Below, piece after piece: positions 34,236-42,422 of a stretch of 64,000 bases of DNA. The notes below the pieces were generated by a model. It did no database searches and had not been told where the DNA came from. It saw nothing but the letters and a program-made list of their open reading frames with translations. The position numbers were made by a program, and so were the translations under genes. The first letter of the stretch is position 1, and each line of letters starts with the position of its first letter. The DNA lies in assembly GCF_036013525.1 (NCBI RefSeq), contig NZ_CP107853.1:11904001-11968000 (forward strand), in the 5' to 3' direction. Source of the stretch: Nonomuraea sp. NBC_00507. GTDB lineage: Bacteria; Actinomycetota; Actinomycetes; Streptosporangiales; Streptosporangiaceae.

Positions 34236-35126
34236 GTGAGCAGAGTCCTCATCACCGGAAGTGCAGGACGCCTCGGCCGCAGCGTGGTCAGCACGCTCGC
34301 GGCGGCCGGGCACGAGGTCATCGGCGTGGACAGCGCGCCGGGCACGCCGGCGGAGGCCGCGGCCACCCTACCTGCCGACCTCACGAACACGGGAGAGGCG
34401 TTCGAGGTGATCGCCAGATTCCGGCCGGAGTCGGTGATCCATTTGGCCGCCATCGCCACCCCGTTCAGCCAGCCGGAGTCGGTGATCTACCGGGTCAACA
34501 CGCAGCTGGCGTTCAACGTCTGCGAGGCGTCGGTGGCCCTAGGCGTGCGGAACGTGGTGGTGGCCAGCAGCCCGACCGTGATCGGCTACGGCGCTCCGCG
34601 CGGGTGGGCGCCGGCGTACCTGCCGATCGACGAGGACCACCCGGTGCGGCCGTGGAACGCCTACAACCTGTCCAAGGTCGCGGCCGAGCAGACCATGAAG
34701 GCGTTCGCCGAGGCGGGGACGACGAAGCTGGCCGCGATCAGGCCGTGTTTCGTCATCCCTCCGGAGGAGTGGGCCGGCGCGCCCACGCAGTCGGGACACA
34801 CCGTCACCGAGCGGCTGGACCGGCCGGAGCTGGGCGGGGTGTCGCTGTTCAACTACGTCGACTCCCGTGACGCCTCCGAGATGGTGGGCGTGCTCATCGA
34901 GGCGCTGCCCGAGCTGCCGAACGGCGAGGTGTTCTTCGTCGGCGCCGCGGACGCGCTGGCCAGGAAACCGCTGGCCGAGCTGCTCCCCCAGGTCATCCCG
35001 GGCACGGAGCCGTTCGCGGCGGGCCTCACCGGGACCTCCCCGGCCTTTTCGACGTCCAAGGCGGAGCGGTTGCTGGGCTGGCAGGCGAAGCGTAGTTGGC
35101 GTACCGAACTCAAGGAATCTCTATGA
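34236..35126 (+). CDS. NAD-dependent epimerase/dehydratase-family protein (possible uronate dehydrogenase)
   Basis: A 296-residue extended SDR. The NAD motif Gly-Ser-Ala-Gly-Arg-Leu-Gly is at residues 8-14 and the catalytic Tyr-Asn-Leu-Ser-Lys near 145. A Ser-Ser/Ser-Pro-Thr site follows Val-Val-Ala. Size and context beside KdgD and an acid-sugar dehydratase suggest oxidation of a uronic acid to an aldaric acid lactone, as uronate dehydrogenase does. A sugar epimerase role is the alternative. GTG 34236 follows AAGGAG by 9 bases. The stop overlaps the next start (ATGA), beginning a chain of four coupled genes. Confidence 0.7.
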   Translation: MSRVLITGSAGRLGRSVVSTLAAAGHEVIGVDSAPGTPAEAAATLPADLTNTGEAFEVIARFRPESVIHLAAIATPFSQPESVIYRVNTQLAFNVCEASVALGVRNVVVASSPTVIGYGAPRGWAPAYLPIDEDHPVRPWNAYNLSKVAAEQTMKAFAEAGTTKLAAIRPCFVIPPEEWAGAPTQSGHTVTERLDRPELGGVSLFNYVDSRDASEMVGVLIEALPELPNGEVFFVGAADALARKPLAELLPQVIPGTEPFAAGLTGTSPAFSTSKAERLLGWQAKRSWRTELKESL

Positions 35127-35995
35127 ATCTCAGCGGTGTGCTGTTCTTTCCCGTGACCCCGTTCGCCGCCGACGGCACGCTCGCCGAGCAGGTGCTGGCC
35201 GAGCACATCCGGCAGGGCATGGCGCACGGTCCCGGCGGGGTGTTCGTGGCGTGCGGCACCGGCGAGTTCTCCGCGTTGTCGGAGGCCGAGCACGAGCGGG
35301 CGGTGCGGGTGGCGGCCGAGGTCGTGGACGGGCGCGTGCCGCTGTTCGCGGGAGCGGGCGGATCGCTCGGCGCGGCGCTGAACCAGGCGCGGGCGGCGCG
35401 GGAGGCGGGGGCCGACGGGTTGCTGCTCATGCCGCCTTACCTGGCGCAGGGGCCTGGGCGCGGATTCAAGGCGTATGTGGAGGCGGTGGCCGCGGAGCTG
35501 CCGGTGATCGTCTACCAGCGCGGCACCGTGGTGCTGGAGCCGGACGCCGCGGTGGAGCTGGCCGGGATCCCCGGAGTGATCGGGCTCAAGGACGGCCTCG
35601 GCGACATCGACCGGATGCAGCGGACCGTGCTGGCGATCCGGGAGACCTACCCGGACTTCCTGTTCTTCAACGGGCTGCCGACGGCCGAGCTGACCATGCC
35701 CGCGTATCGGGGCATCGGCGTGGAGCTTTACTCCAGCGCGGTGTTCGCGTTCGCGCCGGAGATCGCGCTGGCTTATCTGAACGGTGACGAGCGGCTGCTG
35801 ACGGAGTTCTACGCCCCGCTCGTGCGGTTGCGCGGCAAGGTTCCGGGCTATCCGGTCGCCCTGGTCAAGGCCGGGGTACGGCTGCGCGGCCTGGACGTGG
35901 GCCCGGTCCGCCCGCCGCTGGTGGACGTGACCGACGAGCATCTGGAGGAGCTGGAGACGCTGATCAAGACGGGGCTGGAGCTGGCGACGTCATGA
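35123..35995 (+). CDS. kdgD: KdgD-like 5-dehydro-4-deoxyglucarate dehydratase
   Basis: A 290-residue DHDPS-family (beta/alpha)8 lyase. The opening Leu-Ser-Gly-Val-Leu-Phe-Phe-Pro-Val-Thr-Pro-Phe and Cys-Gly-Thr-Gly-Glu-Phe are typical of KdgD. The Schiff-base lysine is Lys156 in Gly-Leu-Lys-Asp-Gly-Leu-Gly-Asp, and the general-base Tyr lies in Val-Tyr-Gln-Arg-Gly. KdgD turns 5-dehydro-4-deoxy-D-glucarate into 2,5-dioxopentanoate, water and CO2. That fits the dehydratase encoded next. It overlaps both neighbours by ATGA. Confidence 0.8.
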   Translation: MNLSGVLFFPVTPFAADGTLAEQVLAEHIRQGMAHGPGGVFVACGTGEFSALSEAEHERAVRVAAEVVDGRVPLFAGAGGSLGAALNQARAAREAGADGLLLMPPYLAQGPGRGFKAYVEAVAAELPVIVYQRGTVVLEPDAAVELAGIPGVIGLKDGLGDIDRMQRTVLAIRETYPDFLFFNGLPTAELTMPAYRGIGVELYSSAVFAFAPEIALAYLNGDERLLTEFYAPLVRLRGKVPGYPVALVKAGVRLRGLDVGPVRPPLVDVTDEHLEELETLIKTGLELATS

Positions 35996-37050
35996 CGATC
36001 GCGGACCTGCGTACCGAGCTGCGCACCGCCCCGCTGCCCCGGCCGTGGGGCCCGGACGTGCCCGCCAACCACGTGATCGTCACGCACGTCACGCTGAAGG
36101 ACGGGCGCACCGGGACGGGGTTCTCGTGGACGCCGCAGATCGGCGCGCACGCCATACGGGCGCTGCTCGACCACGACCTGCGGGAGGCGCTCATCGGGCT
36201 GCCCGCGCACCCCGAAGTCGTGTGGGACCGGCTCTGGCGGCACCTGCGTGAAGCCGGACCCGGCGGGATCACCACGATCGCGCTGGCCGGCATCGACCTG
36301 GCGTTGTGGGATCTGCGCTGCGGCGAGGCCGGCCTGGCCGACGTGCTGGGCCGGCGGCGCGACGAGGTCCCGGTCTACGGCAGCGGCGTCAACCTGCACT
36401 ACTCGCTGGAGGAGCTCCTCGAGCAGGTCAGGCGGTGGATGGCGGCCGGATACAAGGGTGTCAAGATCAAGGTGGGCCGTCCCGACCTGGCCGAGGACGT
36501 GGCACGGGTGGCCGCGGTACGCGAGGTGCTCGGGCCCGACCGGCTGCTGATGATCGACGCCAACCAGCGGTGGGACCTGCACCGGGCCCGGCGCGCTCTG
36601 GCCGCGCTGCGCGAGTTCGACCTGCACTGGATCGAGGAGCCGCTGCCTGCCGACGACGTGGCCGCCCACGTGGAGCTGCGCCGCTCCATCGACGTGCCGG
36701 TCGCGGTGGGCGAGAACGTCTACACGACGTACGGCTTCCGCGACCTGCTGGCGGCCGGCGCGTGCGACGTCGTGCAGCCGAACGTGGTGCGGGTCGGCGG
36801 CATCACGCCGTTCCTGCGCATCGTGGAGCTGGCCAGGACGTACGACGTGCCCGTCTACCCGCACCTGCTCCCGGACGTGTCCGGGCAGCTGGCCCTGGCG
36901 CTGCCACTGCCGATCATGGCGGAGGATGTGGAGGACGCGTCGTTCGCCGCGCTCGGGCTCCTGGAGGAGCCGTATCCGGTGGTCGTGTCGGACGGCATGC
37001 TGCGGGTGAGCGAGCACGAAGGGCTGGGACTGAGGTGGGCACGACGATGA
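35992..37050 (+). CDS. Mandelate racemase-type enolase-superfamily dehydratase (aldarate dehydratase-like)
   Basis: A 352-residue enolase-superfamily enzyme. The Lys158-x-Lys160 pair, metal ligands Asp189, Glu215 and Glu241, and His291 (Pro-His-Leu-Leu-Pro-Asp) are all present, as in acid-sugar dehydratases such as talarate/galactarate dehydratase. Beside KdgD it probably removes water from an aldaric acid to give 5-dehydro-4-deoxyglucarate. It could also act on another acid sugar; the exact substrate is not readable. ATGA overlaps at both ends show tight coupling. Confidence 0.75.
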   Translation: MTIADLRTELRTAPLPRPWGPDVPANHVIVTHVTLKDGRTGTGFSWTPQIGAHAIRALLDHDLREALIGLPAHPEVVWDRLWRHLREAGPGGITTIALAGIDLALWDLRCGEAGLADVLGRRRDEVPVYGSGVNLHYSLEELLEQVRRWMAAGYKGVKIKVGRPDLAEDVARVAAVREVLGPDRLLMIDANQRWDLHRARRALAALREFDLHWIEEPLPADDVAAHVELRRSIDVPVAVGENVYTTYGFRDLLAAGACDVVQPNVVRVGGITPFLRIVELARTYDVPVYPHLLPDVSGQLALALPLPIMAEDVEDASFAALGLLEEPYPVVVSDGMLRVSEHEGLGLRWARR

Positions 37051-38957
37051 AGGTCGTTCTGGCGGGGGCGAACGGGCACGGGCAGCACCATCTGCGCAAC
37101 CTGCGCAGCCTCGCCGACAGAGGGCTGGTCGAGCTGGCCGGGATCTGCGACGTGCGGCCTGTGGAGGTCGACTTCGCCTCGCCCCTGCAGTCGTCCGATC
37201 TCGGCGCGCTGATCGAGAAGACCGGCGCGGAGATCACGATCATCTGCACGCCCATCCACACGCACGCCGACCTCGCGGTGACCGCCCTGCGCGCGGGCTC
37301 ACACGTGCTGTTGGAGAAGCCGCCCGCGCCCAGCCCCGCCGAACATGGGCGCATCGCGGCGGCCGTGGCCGAGACCGGGCTGGCCTGCCAGGTCGGGTTC
37401 CAGTCGCTCGGGTCGGCGGCCGTGCCCGCGGTGCGTGAGCTGATCGCGAGTGGCGCACTCGGCCGGGTGCGCGGCATCGGCGGGGCCGGCGCGTGGGAAC
37501 GCCCGTCGACGTACTTCACCCGCTCGGCCTGGTCGGGAAAGCGCCGCCTCAACGGCGTGGACGTGGTGGACGGCGCGCTGACCAACCCGTTCGCGCATGC
37601 CGTGGCGACCGCGCTGGCGCTGGTGGACGGCCCGATCGCGGAGATCGAGACCGAGCTCTACCACGCCAACCCGATCGAGTCGGACGACACGTCGTGCGTG
37701 CGGGTCCGGATGGACGACGGTCTCGTGGTCACGATCGCGGTGACGTTGTGCGCGTCCGAGCGACACGAGCCGTACCTGGTCGTGCACGGCGACCAGGGCC
37801 GCGCCACGCTCGTCTACACCCAGGACCAGCTCAAGGTCGAGCACGCGGACGGGTCGGTCACGACCACCGTGTACGAGCGCACCAACCTGCTGGAGAACCT
37901 CATCGATCATGTCCGTACGGGCGTGGACCTGCTGGTGCCGCTCTCCCGGACCGAGACGTTCACGCAGGTGCTCGACGCGGTGCGGCTGGCGCCGGAGCCG
38001 CTGCCGATCCCCGAGCGGCACCAGCTCCTCGCACGGGAGCCCGGCTCGGACGAGGTCGCCTACCGGTTCCTGCCCGGCATCGCGGACCTGACGGCCCGCA
38101 GCGCGGACGAGCTGGCCCTCTACTCGGAGCTGGGCGCGCCGTGGACGAAGGTGCGGCTCCTGGTCGCCGGCACGCCGGTGGCCGACTACGAGGTGCGACC
38201 GGACCTCCCGGCCACGGACTCGCCACGCCCGTACCTGCACGGGGTGCGGACCCTGGGCGGCGTCGAGGTCACCCAGGTCCGGCCCGAGGACCACGTACAC
38301 CACCTCGGGGTCGGCGTGGCGATCTCCGACCTGGGCGGGGCGAACTTCTGGGGCGGCCGCACGTACGTGAAGGACCAGGGTCCGGCCTGGCTCGGCGATC
38401 ATGGCAGCCAGCGGCACCGGGCGTTCTCACGGCTCGACGACGACGGCTTCACCGAGCAGCTGGAGTGGGCCGGCCCGGACGGGCGGCTCATGGCACGTGA
38501 GGAGCGGACGGTGGTCGTGCGACCGGTGGGCGAGGCATGGGCTCTGGACTTCACGTTCACGCTCACCAACCTCACCGGCGCGCCCGTGGAGATCAACAGC
38601 TCGGCCACCAAGGGCCGGGTGGGCGCGGGTTACGGCGGCTTCTTCTGGCGCGCGCCAGGGACCTCCACCGCCCGGACGACTCTGCCGGGTGACGAGCAGG
38701 CCGTGCACGGCAGCCGGGACCGGTGGATCGCCATGTCCGGCACGGACCCGGAGGGGCGGGACTGGACGCTGGTGTTCGTCCAGGACGACGGCGACGCGTG
38801 GTTCGTGCGGGTCGAGGAGTATCCGGGCGTCGGGCAGGCGCTGGCGTGGGACCGGCCGCTGGTCGTCGAGGACACGCTGACCCGGCGGGTGGTCACGATC
38901 GTCGCGGACGGGCGGCTCGACCACGTCCAGGTGGCCGAGCTGGCCGCCGAGGTTTAA
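37047..38957 (+). CDS. Fused Gfo/Idh/MocA oxidoreductase and DUF6807 (PmoA-like) protein
   Basis: A 636-residue two-domain protein. Residues 1-335 are a Gfo/Idh/MocA oxidoreductase (Gly-Ala-Asn-Gly-His-Gly at 7-12 and Leu-Leu-Glu-Lys-Pro-Pro near 92). Residues about 360-636 form a beta-rich DUF6807 domain with Leu-His-Gly-Val-Arg and Asp-His-Val-His-His-Leu-Gly, an invariant-looking histidine cluster. DUF6807 has been called PmoA-like, but a methane role is not implied. The two domains also occur as separate genes in other actinomycetes as far as I recall. ATG 37047 overlaps the prior stop; a longer frame from 36306 is shadow. Confidence 0.75.
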   Translation: MKVVLAGANGHGQHHLRNLRSLADRGLVELAGICDVRPVEVDFASPLQSSDLGALIEKTGAEITIICTPIHTHADLAVTALRAGSHVLLEKPPAPSPAEHGRIAAAVAETGLACQVGFQSLGSAAVPAVRELIASGALGRVRGIGGAGAWERPSTYFTRSAWSGKRRLNGVDVVDGALTNPFAHAVATALALVDGPIAEIETELYHANPIESDDTSCVRVRMDDGLVVTIAVTLCASERHEPYLVVHGDQGRATLVYTQDQLKVEHADGSVTTTVYERTNLLENLIDHVRTGVDLLVPLSRTETFTQVLDAVRLAPEPLPIPERHQLLAREPGSDEVAYRFLPGIADLTARSADELALYSELGAPWTKVRLLVAGTPVADYEVRPDLPATDSPRPYLHGVRTLGGVEVTQVRPEDHVHHLGVGVAISDLGGANFWGGRTYVKDQGPAWLGDHGSQRHRAFSRLDDDGFTEQLEWAGPDGRLMAREERTVVVRPVGEAWALDFTFTLTNLTGAPVEINSSATKGRVGAGYGGFFWRAPGTSTARTTLPGDEQAVHGSRDRWIAMSGTDPEGRDWTLVFVQDDGDAWFVRVEEYPGVGQALAWDRPLVVEDTLTRRVVTIVADGRLDHVQVAELAAEV

Positions 38958-39047
38958 CCCGCGGTTTCCTGGCGGTTCCATGAGCCTGGCTAGGGTGCGT
39001 TGCCTGTGAGGGAGCGAAGCGAGCGAACCAATAAACACAGCAGTGCC

Positions 39048-39084
39048 GCGCTCACAGGGTCGCCGAAGGCGAGCCTGTGAGCGC
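39048..39084 (+). other. Long hairpin enclosing the acyltransferase start codon
   Basis: Arms GCGCTCACAGG (39048-39058) and CCTGTGAGCGC (39074-39084) pair perfectly; inside them TCGCC/GGCGA pairs around a GAA loop, with one G-G mismatch between. The GTG start at 39077 lies in the 3' arm. A second copy of GCCTGTGAG is at 39002-39010, so alternative pairing is possible. Confidence 0.65.
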
Positions 39085-40072
39085 GACCGTAATAGCCGAG
39101 CCTGTCACCGCCAGGGATCCGTTCTTCGACAACGCCAAATACCTGGCCATCCTGCTCGTCGTATGCGGTCACCTCATCGAGAACCAGCGGGACGCGCCCC
39201 TCGCGCACGCGCTCTACTTCTACGTGTACGTCTTCCACATGCCGCTGTTCATCGTGCTCACCGGCTACCTGTCGCGGAAGTTCACGTTCGGGGCGGGCAA
39301 GGCACGCAAGCTGATCTCCACGCTGGCGGTGCCATACGTGATCTTCGAGCTGGCGTACTCGCTGCCCCGGCTGTTCCTCTACGGGAAGTTCGAGCTGAGC
39401 CTGCTGGAGCCGTACTACCTGACCTGGTTCCTGATGTCGTTGTTCTTGTGGCGGCTGTCCACGCCGGTGTGGCAGCAGCTCAGGTGGCCGTTGCTGGTCG
39501 CGGTCGTGCTGTCACTGCTGACCGGGATGAGCAAGCTGCCCGACGAGCTGTCCATGAACCGCACGTTCGGCCTGCTGCCCTTCTATGTGCTGGGGCTGAT
39601 GCTGAAGCCGGAGCACTTCCAGTGGCTGCGCAGGCCGTACATGAGGCTGGCCGGGGCCTGCGTGCTCGGCCTGGGGCTGGCGACGGCGCTGCTCGTGCAC
39701 GCCGCCGTGCCGACGGAGTGGATCAGGTGGCGGCTGTCGAACACGGAGATCGGCGTGGACGACCTCACCGGCACGGCGATCAGGCTGGGGCTGCTGGTGG
39801 CGGGGGCGCTGCTGGTGGCGGCGTTCCTGGCGGTGACGCCGGCGCGGCACACGTGGTTCAGCGGGCTGGGCGCGGCCACCATGTACGCCTACCTGCTCCA
39901 CGGTTTCGTCGTCAAAGCCACCGAGCGGTTCGAGCTGGGCCTGCTGCCGTCGATCGGGCTCGGCCTGGTCGCGGCCACGCTGCTGTGCACGCCGCCGGTG
40001 CGCAAGCTCTTCCACTGGGCGGTCGAGCCCCGTATGTCCTGGGCCTTCACCCCGCTGCGCAAACCCAGCTGA
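39077..40072 (+). CDS. Acyltransferase-3-family membrane protein
   Basis: A 331-residue membrane protein with about ten hydrophobic segments. The N-terminal Asp-Asn-Ala-Lys-Tyr-Leu-Ala-Ile motif and a histidine at Gly-His-Leu (about residue 34) are typical of OafA/fucose-4-O-acetylase-like acyltransferases. These transfer acetyl or other acyl groups to sugars or antibiotics on either side of the membrane. The GTG start lies in a strong hairpin (39048-39084), and no better start is visible. An acyl-CoA dehydrogenase gene follows 17 bases later, perhaps cotranscribed. Confidence 0.75.
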   Translation: MSATVIAEPVTARDPFFDNAKYLAILLVVCGHLIENQRDAPLAHALYFYVYVFHMPLFIVLTGYLSRKFTFGAGKARKLISTLAVPYVIFELAYSLPRLFLYGKFELSLLEPYYLTWFLMSLFLWRLSTPVWQQLRWPLLVAVVLSLLTGMSKLPDELSMNRTFGLLPFYVLGLMLKPEHFQWLRRPYMRLAGACVLGLGLATALLVHAAVPTEWIRWRLSNTEIGVDDLTGTAIRLGLLVAGALLVAAFLAVTPARHTWFSGLGAATMYAYLLHGFVVKATERFELGLLPSIGLGLVAATLLCTPPVRKLFHWAVEPRMSWAFTPLRKPS

Positions 40073-40089
40073 GAGAGTACTTTCGGGAA

Positions 40090-41313
40090 GTGGCCATCGA
40101 TTTCACCCTCGCCCCCGAGCACGAGGAGATCCGCAAGCGGGTTCGCACCTTCATCCAAGGCACCGTCATCCCCGCGATGGAGGAGGTGAAGGAGCACGAC
40201 CGCGACGCGTACCTGCGGACCCTCGCCCGGCTGCGCTCACAGGCGAAGGCCGAGGGCCTGTGGCTGCCGCACATGCCGAAGGAGTGGGGCGGCATGGGGC
40301 TCGGCCACGTGGAGCTGGCCATGGTGCAGTCGGAGGCGGCCAAGACCCGCGTCGGCCCGTGGGTGCTCAACTGCATGGCCCCCGACGAGGGCAACATGCA
40401 CACGCTGCTGCACTGGGCGACGGACGAGCAGAAAGAGAAATACCTGCGCCCGCTGCTCGACGGCACGCAGATGTCCTGCTTCGCGATGACCGAGCCGGAG
40501 GTGGCGGGCTCCGACCCCACGCTGATCCGCACCGAAGCCGTACGCGACGGCGACGAATGGGTGGTCAACGGCCACAAATGGTTCATCTCCAATGCCCGGC
40601 GCGCCACCTTCGCCATCCTCATCGCCAGGACGGAGCCGGACGTGCCGGAGGGGTCGCGCGGCGCCACTACCGCCTTCCTCGTGGACCTGCCCAGCCCGGG
40701 CTGGAACGACGTGCGTGAGGTCGAGACCATGCACGGCTCGACCGGCCACAGCGAGATCCACATCCAGGACCTGCGCGTGCCCGACGACCAGATCCTGGGC
40801 GGACGGGGCAACGGCCACCGCCTGGGTCAGTATCGCCTCGGTCCGGCCAGACTCGCCCACTGCATGCGGTGGATCTCGCAGGCGGAGACCGCGCTGGACA
40901 TGATGGTGGACCGCGCGCTCACCCGCTACAGCCACGGCTCCCTGCTGGCCGAGAAGCAGGGCATCCAGTGGATGATCGCCGATTCCACCATGGAGCTGTA
41001 CCAGTGCAAGCTGATGGTGCTGCACGCCGCCTCCAAGATCGACAAGGGTGAGGATTTCCGCACCGAGGTGTCGATGGCCAAGCACTTCGTGGCCAACAGC
41101 CTCAACCGGATCGTGGACCGGGCGATCCAGGTGCACGGGGCGCTGGGATATTCGACGGACACGCCGCTGGCGAGCATGTTCCAGCACGCCCGCTGGGCCC
41201 GCTTCGCCGACGGGGCCGATGAGATCCACCAGATGCGCATCGCCGAACGCACGATCGCCGCCTATCGGGCGACCGGCTCGACGAGCGCCGCCACCGGCGA
41301 CCTTCCTCTGTAG
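40090..41313 (+). CDS. Acyl-CoA dehydrogenase (ACAD10/11-like)
   Basis: A 407-residue FAD enzyme. Flavin and substrate motifs are clear: Cys-Phe-Ala-Met-Thr-Glu-Pro-Glu-Val-Ala-Gly-Ser-Asp, Trp-Phe-Ile-Ser-Asn-Ala, and Gln-Val-His-Gly-Ala-Leu-Gly-Tyr. The usual catalytic Glu of the Tyr-Glu-Gly-Thr motif is Asp in Phe-Ala-Asp-Gly-Ala-Asp-Glu-Ile-His, as in ACAD10/11-like proteins. Its acyl substrate is not defined. GTG 40090 gives a start that matches the family (Ala-Ile-Asp-Phe-Thr-Leu). A terminator with a T-run follows at 41329-41363. Confidence 0.85.
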   Translation: MAIDFTLAPEHEEIRKRVRTFIQGTVIPAMEEVKEHDRDAYLRTLARLRSQAKAEGLWLPHMPKEWGGMGLGHVELAMVQSEAAKTRVGPWVLNCMAPDEGNMHTLLHWATDEQKEKYLRPLLDGTQMSCFAMTEPEVAGSDPTLIRTEAVRDGDEWVVNGHKWFISNARRATFAILIARTEPDVPEGSRGATTAFLVDLPSPGWNDVREVETMHGSTGHSEIHIQDLRVPDDQILGGRGNGHRLGQYRLGPARLAHCMRWISQAETALDMMVDRALTRYSHGSLLAEKQGIQWMIADSTMELYQCKLMVLHAASKIDKGEDFRTEVSMAKHFVANSLNRIVDRAIQVHGALGYSTDTPLASMFQHARWARFADGADEIHQMRIAERTIAAYRATGSTSAATGDLPL

Positions 41314-41328
41314 TCCTCCGCCCCTCCC

Positions 41329-41363
41329 GCCCCGGAACGACGTGCTCGCCTCCGGGGCTTTTT
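41329..41363 (+). terminator. Rho-independent terminator after acyl-CoA dehydrogenase
   Basis: An 8-bp stem (41329-41336 with 41351-41358, GCCCCGGA/TCCGGGGC), a 14-base loop and a run of five T (41359-41363). It begins 15 bases after the stop. Confidence 0.8.
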
Positions 41364-41398
41364 CATGCCATTGCCGGGCCAGGACGTGAATGTTACGG

Positions 41399-41410
41399 TG
41401 ACACCTGTCA
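41399..41410. promoter_or_regulatory. Palindrome in AT-rich leader of quinone reductase gene
   Basis: TGACACCTGTCA has 5-bp perfect arms around CC and lies in an unusually AT-rich leader (41391-41453) that also has CTGTC/GACAG arms at 41405-41409 and 41427-41431. It could be an operator for a TetR- or HxlR-type regulator; no regulator is adjacent. Confidence 0.35.
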
Positions 41411-41453
41411 GAAATTTATTACACCAGACAGATCAAGATGAACAAGGAGTCTC

Positions 41454-42422
41454 ATGAAGGCGATCCGCTTCTACGCCTACGGCCCGCCCAGCGTGCTCAC
41501 TCTCCAGGACACCGGCCTGCCGGCGGTCGGGGACGACGACGTGCTGGTCCGCGTCCGAGCAGCCGCGGTCAACGCCGGCGACTGGCATTTCATGCGGGGC
41601 GCGCCCTACATCTTCCGCGCGGTGGCCGGCCTGACCCGCCCCAAGGCCAACGGCCTGGGCGCCGACTTCGCCGGGCACGTCGAGGCAGTGGGCGCGAATG
41701 TCACCGCGTTACAACCGGGCGACGAGGTGTTCGGCTGCGGCAAGGGAACACTCGCCGAATACGTCTCCGTCCGCCAGGACGCGGCGGTGCTGAGGAAGCC
41801 GGCCAACTTGACGTTCGAGCAGGCGGCGGCCGTGCCGACGGCGGCGGTCACCGCCCTGCTCGGCCTCCGCGACGTGGGACGGGTCCAGCCCGGGCACCGG
41901 GTGCTGGTCAACGGCGCCGCGGGCGGAGTGGGCACCTTCGCGGTGCAGATCGCCAAAGCTCTGGGCGCCGAGGTGACCGCCGTGTGCAGCACCGGCAACG
42001 TCGAGATGGTCCGCTCCATCGGCGCCGACCACGTCCTCGACTACACCAAAGAAGACTTCACCCGCGGCGGCCGGCGCTATGACCTCATCCTCGACAACGT
42101 CGGCAACCATCCCCTGTCGGCGATCAGACGCGTTCTGACCACCCGCGGGACGTTCATCCCCATCTCCGGCAGCGGCGGTCGCTGGGTCGGCCCCATAAAC
42201 CGGATCATCGGGGGGAAGCTGATGTTCCTGTTCGGCGGCCAGAGGCTCGTGAACTACATGGCACGCCCGAGCAAGGACACGCTCACCGCCCTGCACGACC
42301 TCCTCGACGACAAGAAGATCACCCCGGTCATCGACCGGACGTACGCGCTGAACGAGGCGGCGGAGGCGATCCGCTACCTGGAAGAAGGACACGCCAGGGG
42401 CAAAGTCGTCATCACCGTCTGA
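41454..42422 (+). CDS. NADPH:quinone reductase-like MDR oxidoreductase
   Basis: A 322-residue zinc-free medium-chain dehydrogenase/reductase. The cofactor motif Asn-Gly-Ala-Ala-Gly-Gly-Val-Gly is near residue 155, and Gly-Ala-Asp-Phe-Ala-Gly near 65. No structural or catalytic zinc cysteines are present. The family reduces quinones or enones with NADPH, often in stress defence. It has a good AAGGAG site (41444). Its 3' end overlaps the convergent VTC gene by 49 bases. Confidence 0.85.
   Translation: MKAIRFYAYGPPSVLTLQDTGLPAVGDDDVLVRVRAAAVNAGDWHFMRGAPYIFRAVAGLTRPKANGLGADFAGHVEAVGANVTALQPGDEVFGCGKGTLAEYVSVRQDAAVLRKPANLTFEQAAAVPTAAVTALLGLRDVGRVQPGHRVLVNGAAGGVGTFAVQIAKALGAEVTAVCSTGNVEMVRSIGADHVLDYTKEDFTRGGRRYDLILDNVGNHPLSAIRRVLTTRGTFIPISGSGGRWVGPINRIIGGKLMFLFGGQRLVNYMARPSKDTLTALHDLLDDKKITPVIDRTYALNEAAEAIRYLEEGHARGKVVITV

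Noticed and set aside
36306..37046. N-terminal extension of the oxidoreductase-DUF6807 gene
   Set aside because: It is an out-of-frame reading of the enolase-superfamily gene; ATG 37047 with the ATGA overlap and the Rossmann motif right after it marks the true start.
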